Below are positions 24,333-37,048 of a stretch of DNA of 64,000 nucleotides, piece after piece. The stretch is from Botryotinia globosa (taxonomy: Eukaryota > Ascomycota > Leotiomycetes > Helotiales > Sclerotiniaceae): positions 1,798,001 through 1,862,000 of the forward strand of contig RCSZ01000003.1 in the NCBI GenBank assembly GCA_014898425.1, given 5' to 3'. Position 1 is the stretch's first letter; the number at the start of each line of letters is the position of its first letter. Under the pieces are notes generated by a model. The model saw nothing but the letters and a program-made list of their open reading frames with translations, was not told where the DNA came from and did not search any database. The translations under genes and the position numbers were made by a program.

Positions 24333-24931
24333 CCATACAGACCTCCGACCCAATCTGCTGTTGATAATAATACGGTACTTCATTTCTTTCATCTTCATAC
24401 GAAGTAGTCTACTTTTCTTTTGTGGATCCTTATTAGTCCTTCACGCCTTAAAGTGGCCCCAAGTGGTCCCTGCACCCTTCAATAAACCCACTCCACCCTC
24501 AGATAGTCTCTTCTAGCCTATCCATGGATAGCCTTAAAGTAGTTACCGTGCCTACCTACCTCCTACCTCATTTCGCTAGTCCGCTAGCTTTAACGCCCTT
24601 GCAAAGTCATGGTACCTAATAAGTATTAAAATGGCATTAAAGTAATAAAAGTAAATCTGCCCATAACCATATTAGAAGGGAAAAAAAATTTCTCTTTTCT
24701 CTTCACTTCCCTTCCTTCTTTCCTCACACTTTGTCACCTTATTTATCTTAATAAACCTTCTTGCCACATCTTCTTGTATCTCAAAGAATTTCCTCTTTGT
24801 TTACTTCAGATACTTTAAATCAGATCGAGGAACTTACGCCATCCATACCGTCAAGTCCTCCTTATCATCTATCTATCTATCATAATAATACAAAGGATAT
24901 TTGATTCATTTGATTCGCTTTTTATTTCACA

Positions 24932-26868
24932 ATGTCGGATATTCAAAAGCCTGTCGTCGAGGAGCCAGTCGTCGCTGCTCCCGCCCCAGTAACCACCACT
25001 ACCGAAGCTCCAGTTGTTGAGCCGGTCGTCGAGCCAAAGGTCGAGGAACCAGTTGCTGCAACTGAACCAGTCTCCGAAACTCCAGCAGTTGTTGAGGAGC
25101 CAACTACAGAGGCTGTCACTGAGGCTGCACCAGCTGCAGGGGAGGTTACACCTGTTGAGGAGGGCATCTTGGGTTACAAGGGTCCAGGTTTACTCAAGTA
25201 AGTGATCACTCATCGAAAATATGATTTATGTCTTCATTCTAGAAGAGGCGCATTTGATTCTCCATCGTCTGCGGCTACTTCTCAAGGGTTTAAGATGACC
25301 TCTAATTCGACGCATATGTTTGATGAATGAAAACTGACATTTTCCCTTTCCAGGAGCTTCATTTTCCAAAAGAAGCATTTCTGGTTCGGATCTGAGCCAG
25401 TTGAACACAAGAACCTTTCTAGCTACCTCCGTGGCGAGAAGCCAGATGTTGGCAACCACAATGCTGCTTGGTCATCCCACACTGGAAAGGGTCTCTTGTT
25501 CTTCAGCAAGAAGTCCAGCGACAAGGCCAGCCCAGCTGGTATCTTGAACTTGGTAAGTCGATCGTCCTAACTTCATTTCCGATGAAATTCCTCTAACGTG
25601 TGTTCCTACAGTCCGAAGCTTCTGATGTCTCCGAAGATGGCACTGTCGACTTCTTCTTCACCATCCACGGCCACAAGCACACCTTCCAAGCTGCCAACCT
25701 CGCCGAACGTGATAACTGGGTTGCTACCTTGAAGGTCAAGGTCGCAGAGGCTAAGGAAATCGCCGAATCTGTCAAGGAGAGTGAGACTTACAAGACCAGC
25801 CACGCTGCCTTGGTCAAACCATTCTCTGGTGCCGCCACCCCAAAGAAAGAAGAAAAGGCTGAAATCAAGGCCGAGAAGAAGGAAGAAAAGGCAGAGGCAA
25901 AGGAGGCCAAGGAAGAACAAAAAGAGGAGCAAGCTGAAGCCAAGGCTGAGGCAAAGGAAGAGAAGAAGGAGGAGAAGGCTGAACTCAAGGTTGAGAAGAA
26001 GGATCGCAAGAGCCGTTCTGCTTCTCGCAAGGGTGACAAGCGTACTTCCATCTTCGGTGCTATCCCAGGTTTCGGAAAGAAGGAAGAGAAGACTGAGGCA
26101 GCAAAGGAGGCACCAAAGGAGGAAGTTGTTGCTTCTCCATCCACTGAAGAACCAGTCGTCGCTACTGATGCTTCCGCCGCTCCAGTTGTTGATGCGCCAG
26201 TTGCTACTGAAGTTCCAGCCACCACTGAAGAAGCTGCTATTGCCCCAGCTGTTGAGGAGCCTGTTGCCGCCGCTGCCCCAGTTGAGAAGCCAGTTCCAAC
26301 CAAGCGTAACAGTATCTTCGGTACTCTGCAATCTAGATTCTCTCACAAGAAGCCTGAGCCAGAAGCTGTATCCCCAGTTATTGCTCCAAAGGATGAGGAG
26401 CCAGTTTCTGAGAACGCCCCAGTTATCCCAGCTGTTGATACCACTGAGCCATTGAACACCAATGTTGAGGCTGCTCCAGCGCCAGTTGAGACCGCCGAGG
26501 TACCAGTCACCAATGGTGAGACCCCCAAGGCTGCTGAAACTCCAATCACCAAGGCCGATAAGCGCAAGAGCTCCCTTCCATGGTTGAACAAGAAGGATAA
26601 GTCTGCTGCCACCAGTGATGAGGAGACTGAGAAGCCAAAGTCACCTTTCGCCAAGCTCCGTGCTACCGTCAAGTCCAAGTCATCTCCAAAGGCTGACAAG
26701 ACCGCTGAGAAGCCACTTGAGCCAACTGCCGAGACCAATGCTGAGGATAAGATCGCCGAAGAGACCACTGCCACTGAAGCTGCTCCAGCTGTTACTGAGC
26801 CAGTTGTCTCTGAGCCAGTTGTTGCTGCTCCAGCTAGCACCACTCCTCAAGTTTCTGCTACCGCATGA
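24932..26868 (+). CDS. PH-domain protein with long Ala/Pro/Glu/Lys-rich tail (Meu6-like)
   Basis: Three exons, 24932-25197, 25354-25552 and 25612-26868, encode 573 residues. Residues 1-75 are a Pro/Val/Glu/Ala-rich disordered leader. A PH-like fold spans about 77-205: EGILGYKGPGLLK, then SFIFQKKHFWFGSEP, a GLLFFSKKSS strand, and TVDFFFTIHGHKHTFQAANLAERDNWVATLK, whose closing Trp helix is typical of PH domains. The remaining ~365 residues alternate KEEK/AEAKEE coiled or charged stretches with EEPV/APV repeats, and include basic-Ser motifs (KRTSIFG, KRNSIFG, KRKSSLP) that could be kinase targets. The layout resembles the fungal PH protein group named after S. pombe Meu6. PH domains usually bind phosphoinositides or partner proteins at membranes or the cell cortex. 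The start is in CACAATG. Codon use is strongly biased toward C-ending codons, which suggests high expression. Confidence 0.9.
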
Positions 26869-29800
26869 AGCAACTCACGTCATTAAAGTTGCATAGCATC
26901 TTCGTAATGATTTCTTATTGTTGTCGTCGGGAAAACGGATCTCCTTGAAATACCCCCAAGATTGATTGATACCACTCTCATTTTGCAGTACTCTTTGTCC
27001 ATCTTCATTTTCTTACGCGTCTGTTATGTTTTGGTCTGCCTGCGCTTGCGATTTCTGCTGCGTATTGATACCCCTATACCCAGACTGTCTTTTCGCAATC
27101 TGCCACTAGGGCAAACCAACTTCAACCTTAATACTTAATACAAAGTTTCTTGATGTCTTATGAATATTTTGTTTTCATGTGGATTATTTGAATGTGAATT
27201 TTGTGAATGTTGAAAGTTAATTTTTTGGGTAAGAAATTCTCAATCAAGTCTTGTTGTACGTTGGTATAAGATTACAATATTTAGTTGACTCCACTATCTG
27301 CGGGCACTACGAAGACACTTACAGTGGTGGTTGGGTCCGTCGTGAGGTTAATTTTCAGGGTATCGAAGTTTGGTAATTTTGATGGGGATGGGGCTGGATG
27401 TTGACTAACTACCTAGTTTCTAACTATGTGGGGGGGGGGGGGGGGGGTTGGTTAGCAATATCGCAGCCACAGTGGTGTTTCTTTAGTTTCCGGATTTCCG
27501 AATTTTTCTTGGTGAGTTGAGATGGGATGGAGAGGAGAGGAGGTTTGGATGGATGGATGGGGTTGATTTGATTTGATGGGTATGGGAATGGGAATGAGAG
27601 TGAGAGTGGGATTTAAGGGGAGATGGATGATTTATGATTTTGATGATGAGGATGTGGATGTGAATATGGATCAGGATGTGGATATGGATATGGATGGGAG
27701 TTGTTTGAGAGGTGTGGGATTGGGATTTCGGGATTGGGATTTTGTGAAGGGAAGGGGGAGGGGGAGAGGGAGGGGGTGTTGGTGTTGGTGTTGGTGCTGG
27801 TGTCGGTGTGTGAGATGGAATAGGAGGGGAGGGGAGGGGATTGGGAGATGTTCCTGATGGATGGTGATGGAGGGTGATGAGTGATGAGTAATGGGTGGTA
27901 GATACGGGTAGGGCTAGAGTTGCTGGGGGGTGTTGGTGGTATTCATGGTATTCATGGTATTCATGGTGTTGATTATAGCACGGAAGTGAAAAGTTGAGCT
28001 ACAGAGTGAGTGTAATATTGTTGCGTGAAACAAGGTGCGTAGTAAAAAGCAATGAATTATGATCTTCCTCAGAGGTGATTCCGGGTTTGGAATGTTTGAT
28101 ATGGTCAAGGGATGGAAAAAGTGTGTTTGCTTATCAAGATGACTAGTCTGTGGGGAAAGAGAAGACTTGAGGGCTTCGTCGCTCATGTGAAGGGGGTGGG
28201 ATATGCTGGGACGGGACTGAAGTGGAAAATCATTGATTCCCTTTTTTGAAGTGGTGGGTTTGTAAGTCTTACCTAGTTCTTGTATTCTTCTCGAAGAGTA
28301 CCGAATGTTTAGCGGGACATGAGGGATTTGGGATTTGTTTCGGTTGCGACTTTTGTATATGTATATGTCGAATGAGCTCCGAAGTTGAGCGGAATAGCTG
28401 GAGGTTTATAATCCTGCTAGATGAATAAGGAAGCGTAAGACGGGATGCCAGGGTGTCTAGAGTGTACACTCGAACGAGATGCTGGGGTTTAAGCGGATGG
28501 AGGGAAAGAAGGGGATAGGTAAGATTTAGCATTGAGAATCAGGAAGCAAATATGATGATAGCGGAAATAAGAGTTTGTGCATGGAAAATGAAAGACGGTA
28601 TGATGGATTTTCGGCAAGAGAAAGGAGGGGGAGGGGGAAAGTGACTTTCTTTGGTAAGATCAAGGTGTAGAAATAGAGTATCACATTCCTTTCTGCCGAG
28701 TGGGATGATCAACAAGCTGGAGTTTTGCTCTCCTGTGGGATTTGCTGTGTTCTGGAACTTGTCTGCTTCTTCAAGAGTATTGAAGATGGTTAATTTATAC
28801 TTAACTTGATGTTCAGACTTTGTGTTCAGATTTTGGGAATGCTGGGATTATCACCCGGGTTGTCTTCTCTAATTGTGAAAGTCATGTGTCTTATTTGCAA
28901 ATAGGTTAGTTATATAAGAGGTTTAAGCTGAGGAGGAATTTATTCCTGTAGTAGAAGTACTTCAAAGAAGAAATCGGGATATCAAGGATTCGTGCAAGAA
29001 GGAGAGTATGGTGTATAGTAGATAGTATGTAGCTTACATCAATGTATAGGGGATGATTCATGATATATGTAGTTTATATCTACCAGCGGGCCAAAACTTT
29101 AGCAATATCAACCTGATTTTCGAGTAGAGAGACAGCGACGATCTTGTTTGTGATGATGGGTAAGATGTCGGTAGTGAGTTCACTTACGCATCTTTGATGA
29201 TAATAAGAATTCAGTATAGATCATAACACTGATCTCTACTATACAATCAAGTCCAAAGGAAGTATGGATACTCACCTCTTCTAGGTCCTTAATTCCAACG
29301 CTTGTACGCCAGTGTATTCTGTAGCACTATTCTCTTAACAGCCCGGCTCCTTAAATACTTCCCAGTTTCTTAGGAGAACAATGTCTAGCGCGCTCCATCT
29401 GTTTCTTGCCTCCTATTGGGATATGGAGTATTCACTCTAAGTTCTGATCAAGCAGATGCTGTGCAACTTTCACGCTATAAAAGAACTCTAATTGTACTCA
29501 TCATTAATCCGGACACTTGTCCGCGAAGAATCGTTCGACGCGAAGGAGATCTTCTCTTCGGTATGATCGTGAGGTGATATAGCATCTAGCTTTATTTGCA
29601 TATCATATTGTTACAGTATCAGAAATCTTCCAGGCAACAAGAAATTCGTTTGGTCTACTCAATTGTTGTCACTGCAATCATCGAGTGTCATGAACACACA
29701 TAAATACACATGTCACTTTCAACTGAAAACCAAAACGAGAATGACAACGGCAATGATACTGTCAAATGGCTTGCAGGAATAAGCGAACATGGTCATTGAA

Positions 29801-31657
29801 AAATACCTAATCTAACTATACTTCCAACTAACGCACGATTCAATCGCTGGTGTCTTTCACTCCTTCTGGCGGTTGAATGTGCTGTTATGAATTCTTTTTA
29901 CCCCTACTCAAATGATTTCAAGATCTTTATATAGCTACTCTTTCAAACTTCGAGAATCTTACGATCCACTTCCTTCCTTCTATACCTACCTCCTCCTACC
30001 TACTAGTACATTCTCCATCTTTGATCAACCAGCCAAGCAAATGAATTCAAACACATCCAGGTATTTAACCCCGCCCTCAGAAATTCCAAGACAACCAAGC
30101 ATGTTACTTTTGAAACAATACCGGCTCATGTGTTTCGGGGAGTCACGAGGTCTGGCTCTCAATTATAATGTGCTTATAATTTATAATTTGTAGAAATCCG
30201 ACAATCGTTGAATCTGAATGGATAGAGAAAACAGAAGTAGAAATGGGAATACGAATGCAGTAATGCTTTTATATAATTTGCCAAGTACGAGTTGAACATA
30301 CGTATAGAAACTGGAATGAGAGAAAGCAATATCACAAAATAATAACAACGATATCTCCTATCAACAATAATAATACTCAAGAATCCCAAAATCCCCATTC
30401 CCGTCTCGAATGTCCCTACAAATGAAACGTCATTTCCATGAAGCCTTTGTAAATCAATATCCAAATTCCCAACGCAATGAGTATCGCGTGATTCGTACCC
30501 CTTTCGTCGTTGCTGAAGACATAACTTCTGCGTTGAATGAGGAATGAATAAATCGTGCTGCTTGTGTTTATATACCCAGAAAGGTAGGTAGGTAGGTAGG
30601 TATCTACAGATAGATACCATAGATCTCATGAGTGAACATCCCAATCCGCAAATCTGTGTATAATCAATACATGAATGGACTTCAAGGATTAACACAACTA
30701 CGTAGCAGGAAAAAAGAGAAGGGATTACCTAGGTACTTCTCACGTGCACATAGGAAGTTTGTACTCATTATAATGAACTCGCTCTTCGATCCCAGAAAAC
30801 CCATCTAAATAGACCAGTATAAAATCCTCCTTTCCCTCTGGAAGATTTATCCTTCATACAATCTACCTATCACCGATCATCGACCGAGGGAGACAGACAA
30901 GGGGCTGCGAATCACGGATACTATGAGACGAGGGAATTTTTCCACAATGTTTGAGATTATAATACCAGGACTCACGGGAGTATTCCTTTTCTCTTCACTA
31001 GCTTTTAAGTGTTATCATTTATAAATGATTGTACATAATTGAACATTAATTATCGTACAAAAGATAACAACAAAGTGGAGCTGATAAAATCGAAAGGTCA
31101 TTTATTGATTGTGTGTGTAGATTATGACTGTATCCATGGATATTACGACAGTTGATCAACTTGCACTTCCCATAACAAGTGAGAACACTCTAATATGAGT
31201 ATACTTCGACCCCATATATCATTTACTGAAAATCGGGTAGGTAGGTAGGTAGCTATTGAAACACTATATAGGTATAGAATGTGGAATGGATTCATTGTCC
31301 TTGTGTGTACTAGCTTAGTATTAGTTACCTATTAAGAGATATATATATTTCTCTCTTGATTCCTTGGTTTTAATACAATATCTAACTAGTCATTATTATG
31401 TAAGTCTTCGTATACCTATGATGTAAAACATTGATTAATAGATTTGTATTATACTTACTTGCATTTTCAATTCTCGGCTATTTATCTTCTTCAATGCTAT
31501 GATGGTTTAGTATCAGTATCATATTATTATTTCTAGATTACAGAGTTTGCATATAATTCATTCATTTAATAACCTATTTCGAGTTCCTCTATTTCCCCCT
31601 CCCATTCATCATCACACCTCTCCCCTCATCCTCCCCCACCAAATCCCCAACCCAACC
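26869..31657. other. 4.8-kb intergenic region, no supported gene
   Basis: It contains a poly-G run at about 27430-27447, GATGTGGATATGGAT and GGTGTT repeats near 27640-27810, GGTATTCAT repeats near 27938-27968, and GGTAGG tetranucleotide runs at about 30585-30601 and 31219-31235. Open frames near 27573, 28269 and 30174 are low in complexity or have no recognisable domain. The first 300 bases are the 3-prime UTR of the PH gene. Confidence 0.5.
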
Positions 31658-33358
31658 TCACAACTGATACCTAAGCCCCCTATCCACCTCACCCCCCTCT
31701 ATCGTCCCCTTCCCCTCCTCAATCCTCCTATTGAACCACTGATACGCAAACCGCATCACCACCATAACACTAATCGCCATCGCCGCCATGATAAACAGCA
31801 CCTTAAACCCGTTATGATAATACGGTTTATCACTCGCCTGAAAAATATGACTCGCAGGCACAGCGCTCAGATTCGTCATCGCCATGTAGAGCGCGACGGC
31901 GATGGCGCGTCGTCGAGGCGTAGGTTGGTTTGCATTGAGCCAGGCGACGTTGAGGGGGCGCCAGGAGGGAGAGCCGCCCGTGAAGACGAGGAATGCGTAG
32001 AAGGTCCAGTTGCTCTTTGTGTGGGGGAGTGTCTGGGAGGGGAGTGTTAGTTTGGGGATTCGGGTGAGATGGGTCATGGAACTTACATCGAGAACGATCA
32101 ATCCGACAAGTAACCATACTGCAGCAAACATAATCGGTATACTTCTCGAATTCACTTTATCACTCCACCACGATAATGTGAATGTAGTGATAATCAAGAG
32201 AGCACTATTCGGCATAACCAACAGATTCGAATTAAAAGTTCCGAATCCAAAACTTTTAATGATGGATGGTGAATATGTTCCAATGGGAGAAGAATATTCC
32301 AATCCGAGCAACGCCATCGAACAATGCGCCCAAACGTTCCAATCGGCGAGAACAGAAACTACGATTTGGAATTGGGAGAGATGAGAATCTCGGGGATCGG
32401 TATTGTATGGATTATCGCGTACGAGTCGTCCTAAGGGAATTTCGGATTCGCGAGGAGTGAAGGATGAGAGGGGAAGTTTGATGATGGAGTTTCCACGGCT
32501 GGGATCACGGGGTAGGAGGAAAAGTGTAGCGATTCCTACTGTGAAGGTAGCGAGTCCGTCTAAAATGTGATTAGAAAATGTATATGGCGAGGAAGTGAAG
32601 ATATCACATACCAATGAGAAAAAGCCATTGCCATCCCGTCAAGCCTGCTCTCCCACGAAGACGTAATAAACCGTATGCGATGAGACCATTGAGGAGATTC
32701 GCCGAGTAGCTACCAATGAAGAATAAAACTGTTCGCTTTCCCAATTCACGTTTGGTATACCATTTAGTGAGATACCATAACGTGCCGGGAATAAATACAT
32801 AGACCAAGTAAGAAACGCGTAGCGAGGAAACCAGATTTGTTCTTGATGAAAACATGGAAAGTAGCTACGAGACCCCATGCGAGAAGTTGACAAGGCAGCC
32901 AGATATCGGCACCGACCTATTGAAAGGTCAATATGAGGACTTGAGAGGAAGTGGTAAATTATAAACCTTTGGAATCATCAGATTTGCGGGTATGTCTCCA
33001 ATACATATACCGACGTAGACAAGACTATTTCCTGTATTGACGATTTCTTGATTCATGGAAAGATCCTTCATCATATTATCTGTCAGAGCATTTGAAATGT
33101 TGCCTCTGCGGCGTGCTACGTTAGCTTTTTTGTATTCAAGAATTGGTGATCCTGAGTATACCTGTCCAAATTCAAAGTGAAGAACATAATCATGACCAAA
33201 GGAATCAGACAGAAATCCAATCGCCTTAGAATCTGTTTCTCTTCATCTTCGTGCCATTCAACTGCTAAAAGTCGTTTATTGAGCTCCGAATTGCTCTTCT
33301 CCGTAGGGTCCTCATCAACACTATCAACCCGAGCTGTGATATCGTTTGTTGGCCTCAT
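31658..33358 (-). pseudogene. MFS anion:cation symporter (Dal5/allantoate permease family) with internal frameshift
   Basis: Minus-strand exons at 33358-33162, 33105-32967, 32916-32612, 32559-32087 and 32032-31658 carry family hallmarks: DFCLIPLVMIMFFTLNLDRGNISNA, NTGNSLVYVGICIGDIPANL, FLLGL, FIPGTLWYLTKWYTKRELGKR, GWQWLFLIDGLATF and NVAWLNANQPTPRRRAIAVA. Exon 3 does not stay in frame. After RFLLGL (about 32805) the frame jumps at about 32796-32800 to reach FIPGTLWY. The family normally reads FLLGLFEAGFIPG, so 4 bases stand in place of the expected 12. That is an 8-base shortfall that deletes the conserved FEAG and shifts frame. All other junctions close, with introns of 50-56 nt. Dal5-family proteins import allantoate, ureidosuccinate, nicotinate, sulfonates or similar anions. 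The dioxygenase that starts 637 bp away in the opposite direction hints at a sulfonate. This is probably a recent pseudogene; a sequence error is possible. Confidence 0.8.
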
Positions 33359-33995
33359 TGTCTACGGTACTTTGGATGCAAGTTTCCAATCGATATTGAA
33401 ACTATACTCTGACTTCTAAGTACTTGCCAGTGTTCCGCCGAACAGCTGGTCAACCGCAGTCTTTTCAAGCTTTTCAAGCTTTATCTTATCTCAATACAAG
33501 CATTGCACGTTGTGTGATTAGCACATGGGAGTATCTGAAAAGTACTCTAATCGGCGCCAAACAAAAGGCGTGCTTCGGAGACGGTTTTATGTCACCTTGG
33601 TTATCCAAACCAATCAATTAAGGCTGGAAATATCGAAGGTCTGGATGTGGTAGCGATGCAGAGACACAAGCGAGATGTTGCGAATCTCACCCCTGACGTG
33701 GCATCTTTCAAAAATGCAGACCTCGTTTGTTTTCACACTTGATTGCTGGATTAATTTATTGTGTCAATATATTGATTTATCGTGCCTTATTATATTCCTA
33801 ATCTTTCATACTCTTTCGGTATCGGTATATTGAATAGCGATAGCTTGTGTTAAGATTAACGGAATCTCTCCGAGTCGTCAATTTCTAAACATTTGTTCAA
33901 TTATTTTTGACCTCAATTGACTTCAATGTAAAGAATTTCTTTTTGATCGTTTTTACTTTTCAGACTTCGAAAAAGATAGCTTGCAAACTGAAACA
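33359..33995. promoter_or_regulatory. Shared divergent promoter between Dal5-type transporter and TauD-type dioxygenase
   Basis: The two start codons face away from each other across 637 bp with no open frame of note. Joint control is inferred from the arrangement alone; I saw no convincing copy of a sulfur- or nitrogen-regulator site beyond single GATA cores. Confidence 0.45.
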
Positions 33996-35297
33996 ATGGC
34001 GATACTTCACGATTCCACCAAGACTGCCATTGCTGTTGCAGAATCCCCAGTAGGAAAACCAATCAGCAGTTCTTCCAGGCAACCAAAGCTACCACTAAAG
34101 CCTGAGAACTTACCCCATCCCGAATATACCACGCCAAGAGGTGTATCACCTCTGATATCAGTACCAAAAGCAGGGTTGCAATATCCAAATTACACGCCTT
34201 TTAAGCTCCCAGATTTGGTCGAACATCCATTTGTCGACAGAGGAATCGATTCCGATCCGAAGAAGAGTAAATTACTCGGTGCAGCATCAGAAGTAAAGCA
34301 CCTGGCCCCATCTATCGGAACCGAGCTTGTAGGAATCCAACTTATATCCCTCAATGATACCCAAAAAAATGAACTCGCTCGATTGGTCGCAGAACGTGGA
34401 GTTGTATTTCTGCGAGATCAGGAAATGGATGTTCATGAACAAATAGAATTCGGGTCTTACTTTGGAGAACTTCATATCCACCAGATGGCAGGAATCATAC
34501 CTGATTTGCCATGGGTACACCCAATTCATAAGGATGAAACTGCCAAAAATGGTCGATCCCATCAGATATGGCATTCGGATGTGAGTTATGAGATACAGCC
34601 ACCCGGATTGACCTTTCTGAGAATAGATACGCTTCCAAAAGCTGGACCTGATGGATATGAAGCTGGTGGAGACACAATTTGGGCGAGTGGTTATGGTATC
34701 TATGAGTGTAAGGTTGTCCAATGCACATATGATTTCCACAATACTAACACTTCTTCTCATAGCATTATCTCCAACACTGAAAGGTATTTTGGAAAACCTG
34801 GAAGCAAAACACAGCGGTTTTGAACAAGCCGAGCAAGCACTTAAAGGAAATGGCTGTCTTCGAAGAAATCCTATTGAGACAATAGTAAGCATCATATCTC
34901 ATCATGACACATAATTCAATTGGCTTACCAGTAAATCCTGCAGCACCCTGTCGTAAGAACACATCCAGTAACCCAACAAAAGACTTTATATGTGATCGAA
35001 AACTTTACCAAGGAAATTGTGGGCGTCGAAAAACGCTTCAGCGAATCTCTCCTCGATTTCCTCAATCGATATGTTGCGGAAGCATACGAACATCAAGTGA
35101 GATGGAAATGGTCCACCAACGCAGTTGCTATCTGGGATAATCGTGCTACGTTTCACACAGGGATTTTTGACTACTGTGAGTATTGATTGTACAACCAAAC
35201 TTTTGGCAGAGAATATACTGATAGTGATATGCCATTAGATCCTCACCTTCGTCATGGATTGCGTGTTGCTACCCAAGCAGAAAAGCCCACCAAATGA
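33996..35297 (+). CDS. TauD/TfdA-family Fe(II)/2-oxoglutarate dioxygenase (sulfonate/taurine dioxygenase-like)
   Basis: Four exons, 33996-34707, 34763-34884, 34944-35175 and 35239-35297, encode 374 residues. These enzymes hydroxylate an alkyl sulfonate next to sulfur, releasing sulfite, with 2-oxoglutarate and O2 as co-substrates. The iron-binding facial triad is visible: H193 and D195 in WHSDVSYE, and H349 in NRATFHTG. R364 in HLRHGLRVAT lies 15 residues after H349, where the family keeps its 2-oxoglutarate-binding Arg. The HPVVRTHPVT segment before LYV is also typical. A disordered N-terminus of about 60 residues precedes the fold. The start is ATG 33996; frame upstream of it has no earlier ATG. 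It resembles the Jlp1/TauD group in length and motifs. The transporter divergent to it makes a scavenging pair likely. The exact substrate cannot be read from sequence. Confidence 0.9.
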
Positions 35298-37048
35298 ATC
35301 GGAGCAATGTGATGGAATCTTCAGAAGGATTTACTCATCGGCTCAATTGATGGAGTAAAAAACTCTTGCTCGAAATGTTCCTTTTGACTAGGACCCGAGG
35401 TGTCCGAGGATGTATATAAGGATATTAATGCGTCTTTCAGTATATATTAGGCTTTGAATGAAAGCGAAGATTCTCATTGTCCCTTTTCCATGGCAATTGT
35501 TGAACAAATATTTTGTCGTGTTGAGTAATGTCGTGAATGTTATCTTCGTCTTTTTTTCTTGGTGTTCTTCAGGGTCTCAACTTACTAGAATCAATGCGAC
35601 CAAAGACAACTTGGAACCACCCGTTTCCTCAGAGCCAAGACCAACTAGAAATGGTGAATCGTCCAGAGCCGGATAGAGTAGAGACTAGACCATCTGAAAT
35701 TCTCGACGATCTCGAAGTATATTTTTGTTAAGACGAGACTAGAGATGACTTACATACTCACTAGCTGGGTAGGTAGAGGCCATGAAGAAAGATTAAATCA
35801 TCAGGTGCTTACCTACCCAGATAGTGAGTGTAATAGAAGTATACTGTGGAGAATTTCGCCCACCATTTCCAAATCTTCGCCCCTCTCTGGCTTCATTCCT
35901 TACATATCCGTATACTCATCTGTACGTCCGAATATTATTCGGATATTGCTGGCTCGTCGTGGTGAACGATTCTCTGATAATGAGAGGCAGGCCTTCAATT
36001 TCGATAGGCCAAGGTAGAACAATCTCTGTGAGTAATGATCCCAGGATTCGTTACGTTGTTCAGAGTTGAGCAATACATTCTCATTCACAAGAATATGAGT
36101 TGTCGTACTTGTTGTTCAACATCCATTGGATCCAACGTTTGCCATTATTCGCGTGAGAGAAATCATGCTGCTTTGGAATTAAGATGTATTGATCGTATGT
36201 AACCTTCAAGTGTAAGGCTGGGTTGAACAAACGAAGGAGAGCTCCAGAGACCGAATATTTGCAAATATCTCTTAGTGGCAGCGATAAGCCACGAAGAACT
36301 AATTACCTATTGCTTGCCTGGTAGTCGTGTAGTATTATGTGGTCAAGAATATTAGTACTCTATACTTTACTTCCACTTCTTGAACATGGAGACTGGACAG
36401 CCACCATGTTTAATCCAATATTGACACTGTCATATTCATGTCAACGGCTTTCAAATTCAAAAAGGAGACGGCTCTAGATGTTGCTGTCGTCACCCCACAG
36501 CTACAGTGGCCCGTGATAAGCTTCATCCCAGTATCACATCACCCCTCCAGACTGGGAATCTTCTGTGAATAACATGATAATATTTGTATTTAGTCTGCAT
36601 CTAGTACAACTAACACGCATACATACACATAATCTTATCAAAATCACACTATTTATTACGATCCAAGTTGAAGTAGACATCATCTAGTCCGCCGCTGTGC
36701 CTTGCGTGTTCAACTTACCCCATACCACCATACCCATCCATACCCATGAACAAAACAAAACCAAAACCAAAAAATCTTGTTTCCCACGAGCCCGCCAACA
36801 TGCAACAACCAGGATTAAATCTCGCCAAAAGAGTGTACCCAGCAAGCAAGATCCTGAATCTGGACCTCGATGACATCACACCATCTTGTTTTCCTGCTTC
36901 TTCCAATCTTTTCTAATGTATGAAGTCCCACCAGCCTCGTTGCTGGTTTTCCCATTCCCCATTCCCCAATTCCACTTAATCCACCTTGAAGAAAACCAAC
37001 TATAAAGACCTTCTCAAAGCAATTTTTTCTCATTTGTTTACTTTTCTG
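35298..37048. other. Intergenic region, no supported gene
   Basis: About 1.75 kb. Several short open frames (near 35458, 35745 and 35824) overlap one another in different frames and show no domain. GGTAGG motifs occur near 35767 and 35812. The last 350 bases, AC-rich then pyrimidine-rich, are the likely promoter of the next gene. Confidence 0.45.

Larger units (their letters stand above)
16721..24931. other. 8.2-kb gene desert with one MITE and many tandem repeats
   Basis: No supported protein gene. The first few hundred bases are the promoter of the minus-strand gene starting at 16720. A hydrophobic 129-codon frame at 18459-18848 (minus) lacks any gene context. Notable contents: CCTAGGTAGGTAGGTA at about 18346-18360, AATAGC repeats near 19135-19158, the MITE at 20760-21201, TGATGTATGATGTT repeats at about 22663-22770, AATATACAATATAAATAC repeats at about 22793-22850, (GGGA)n and (GGA)n arrays at 23650-23798, a TAGGTAG array at 23905-24035 and a 57-bp tandem repeat at 24144-24332. 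The last few hundred bases are CT-rich and form the promoter of the PH-domain gene. Confidence 0.55.

Noticed and set aside
25606..26843. Long minus-strand frames opposite the PH-domain gene
   Set aside because: Shadows of strongly codon-biased sequence; the plus-strand gene explains the region.
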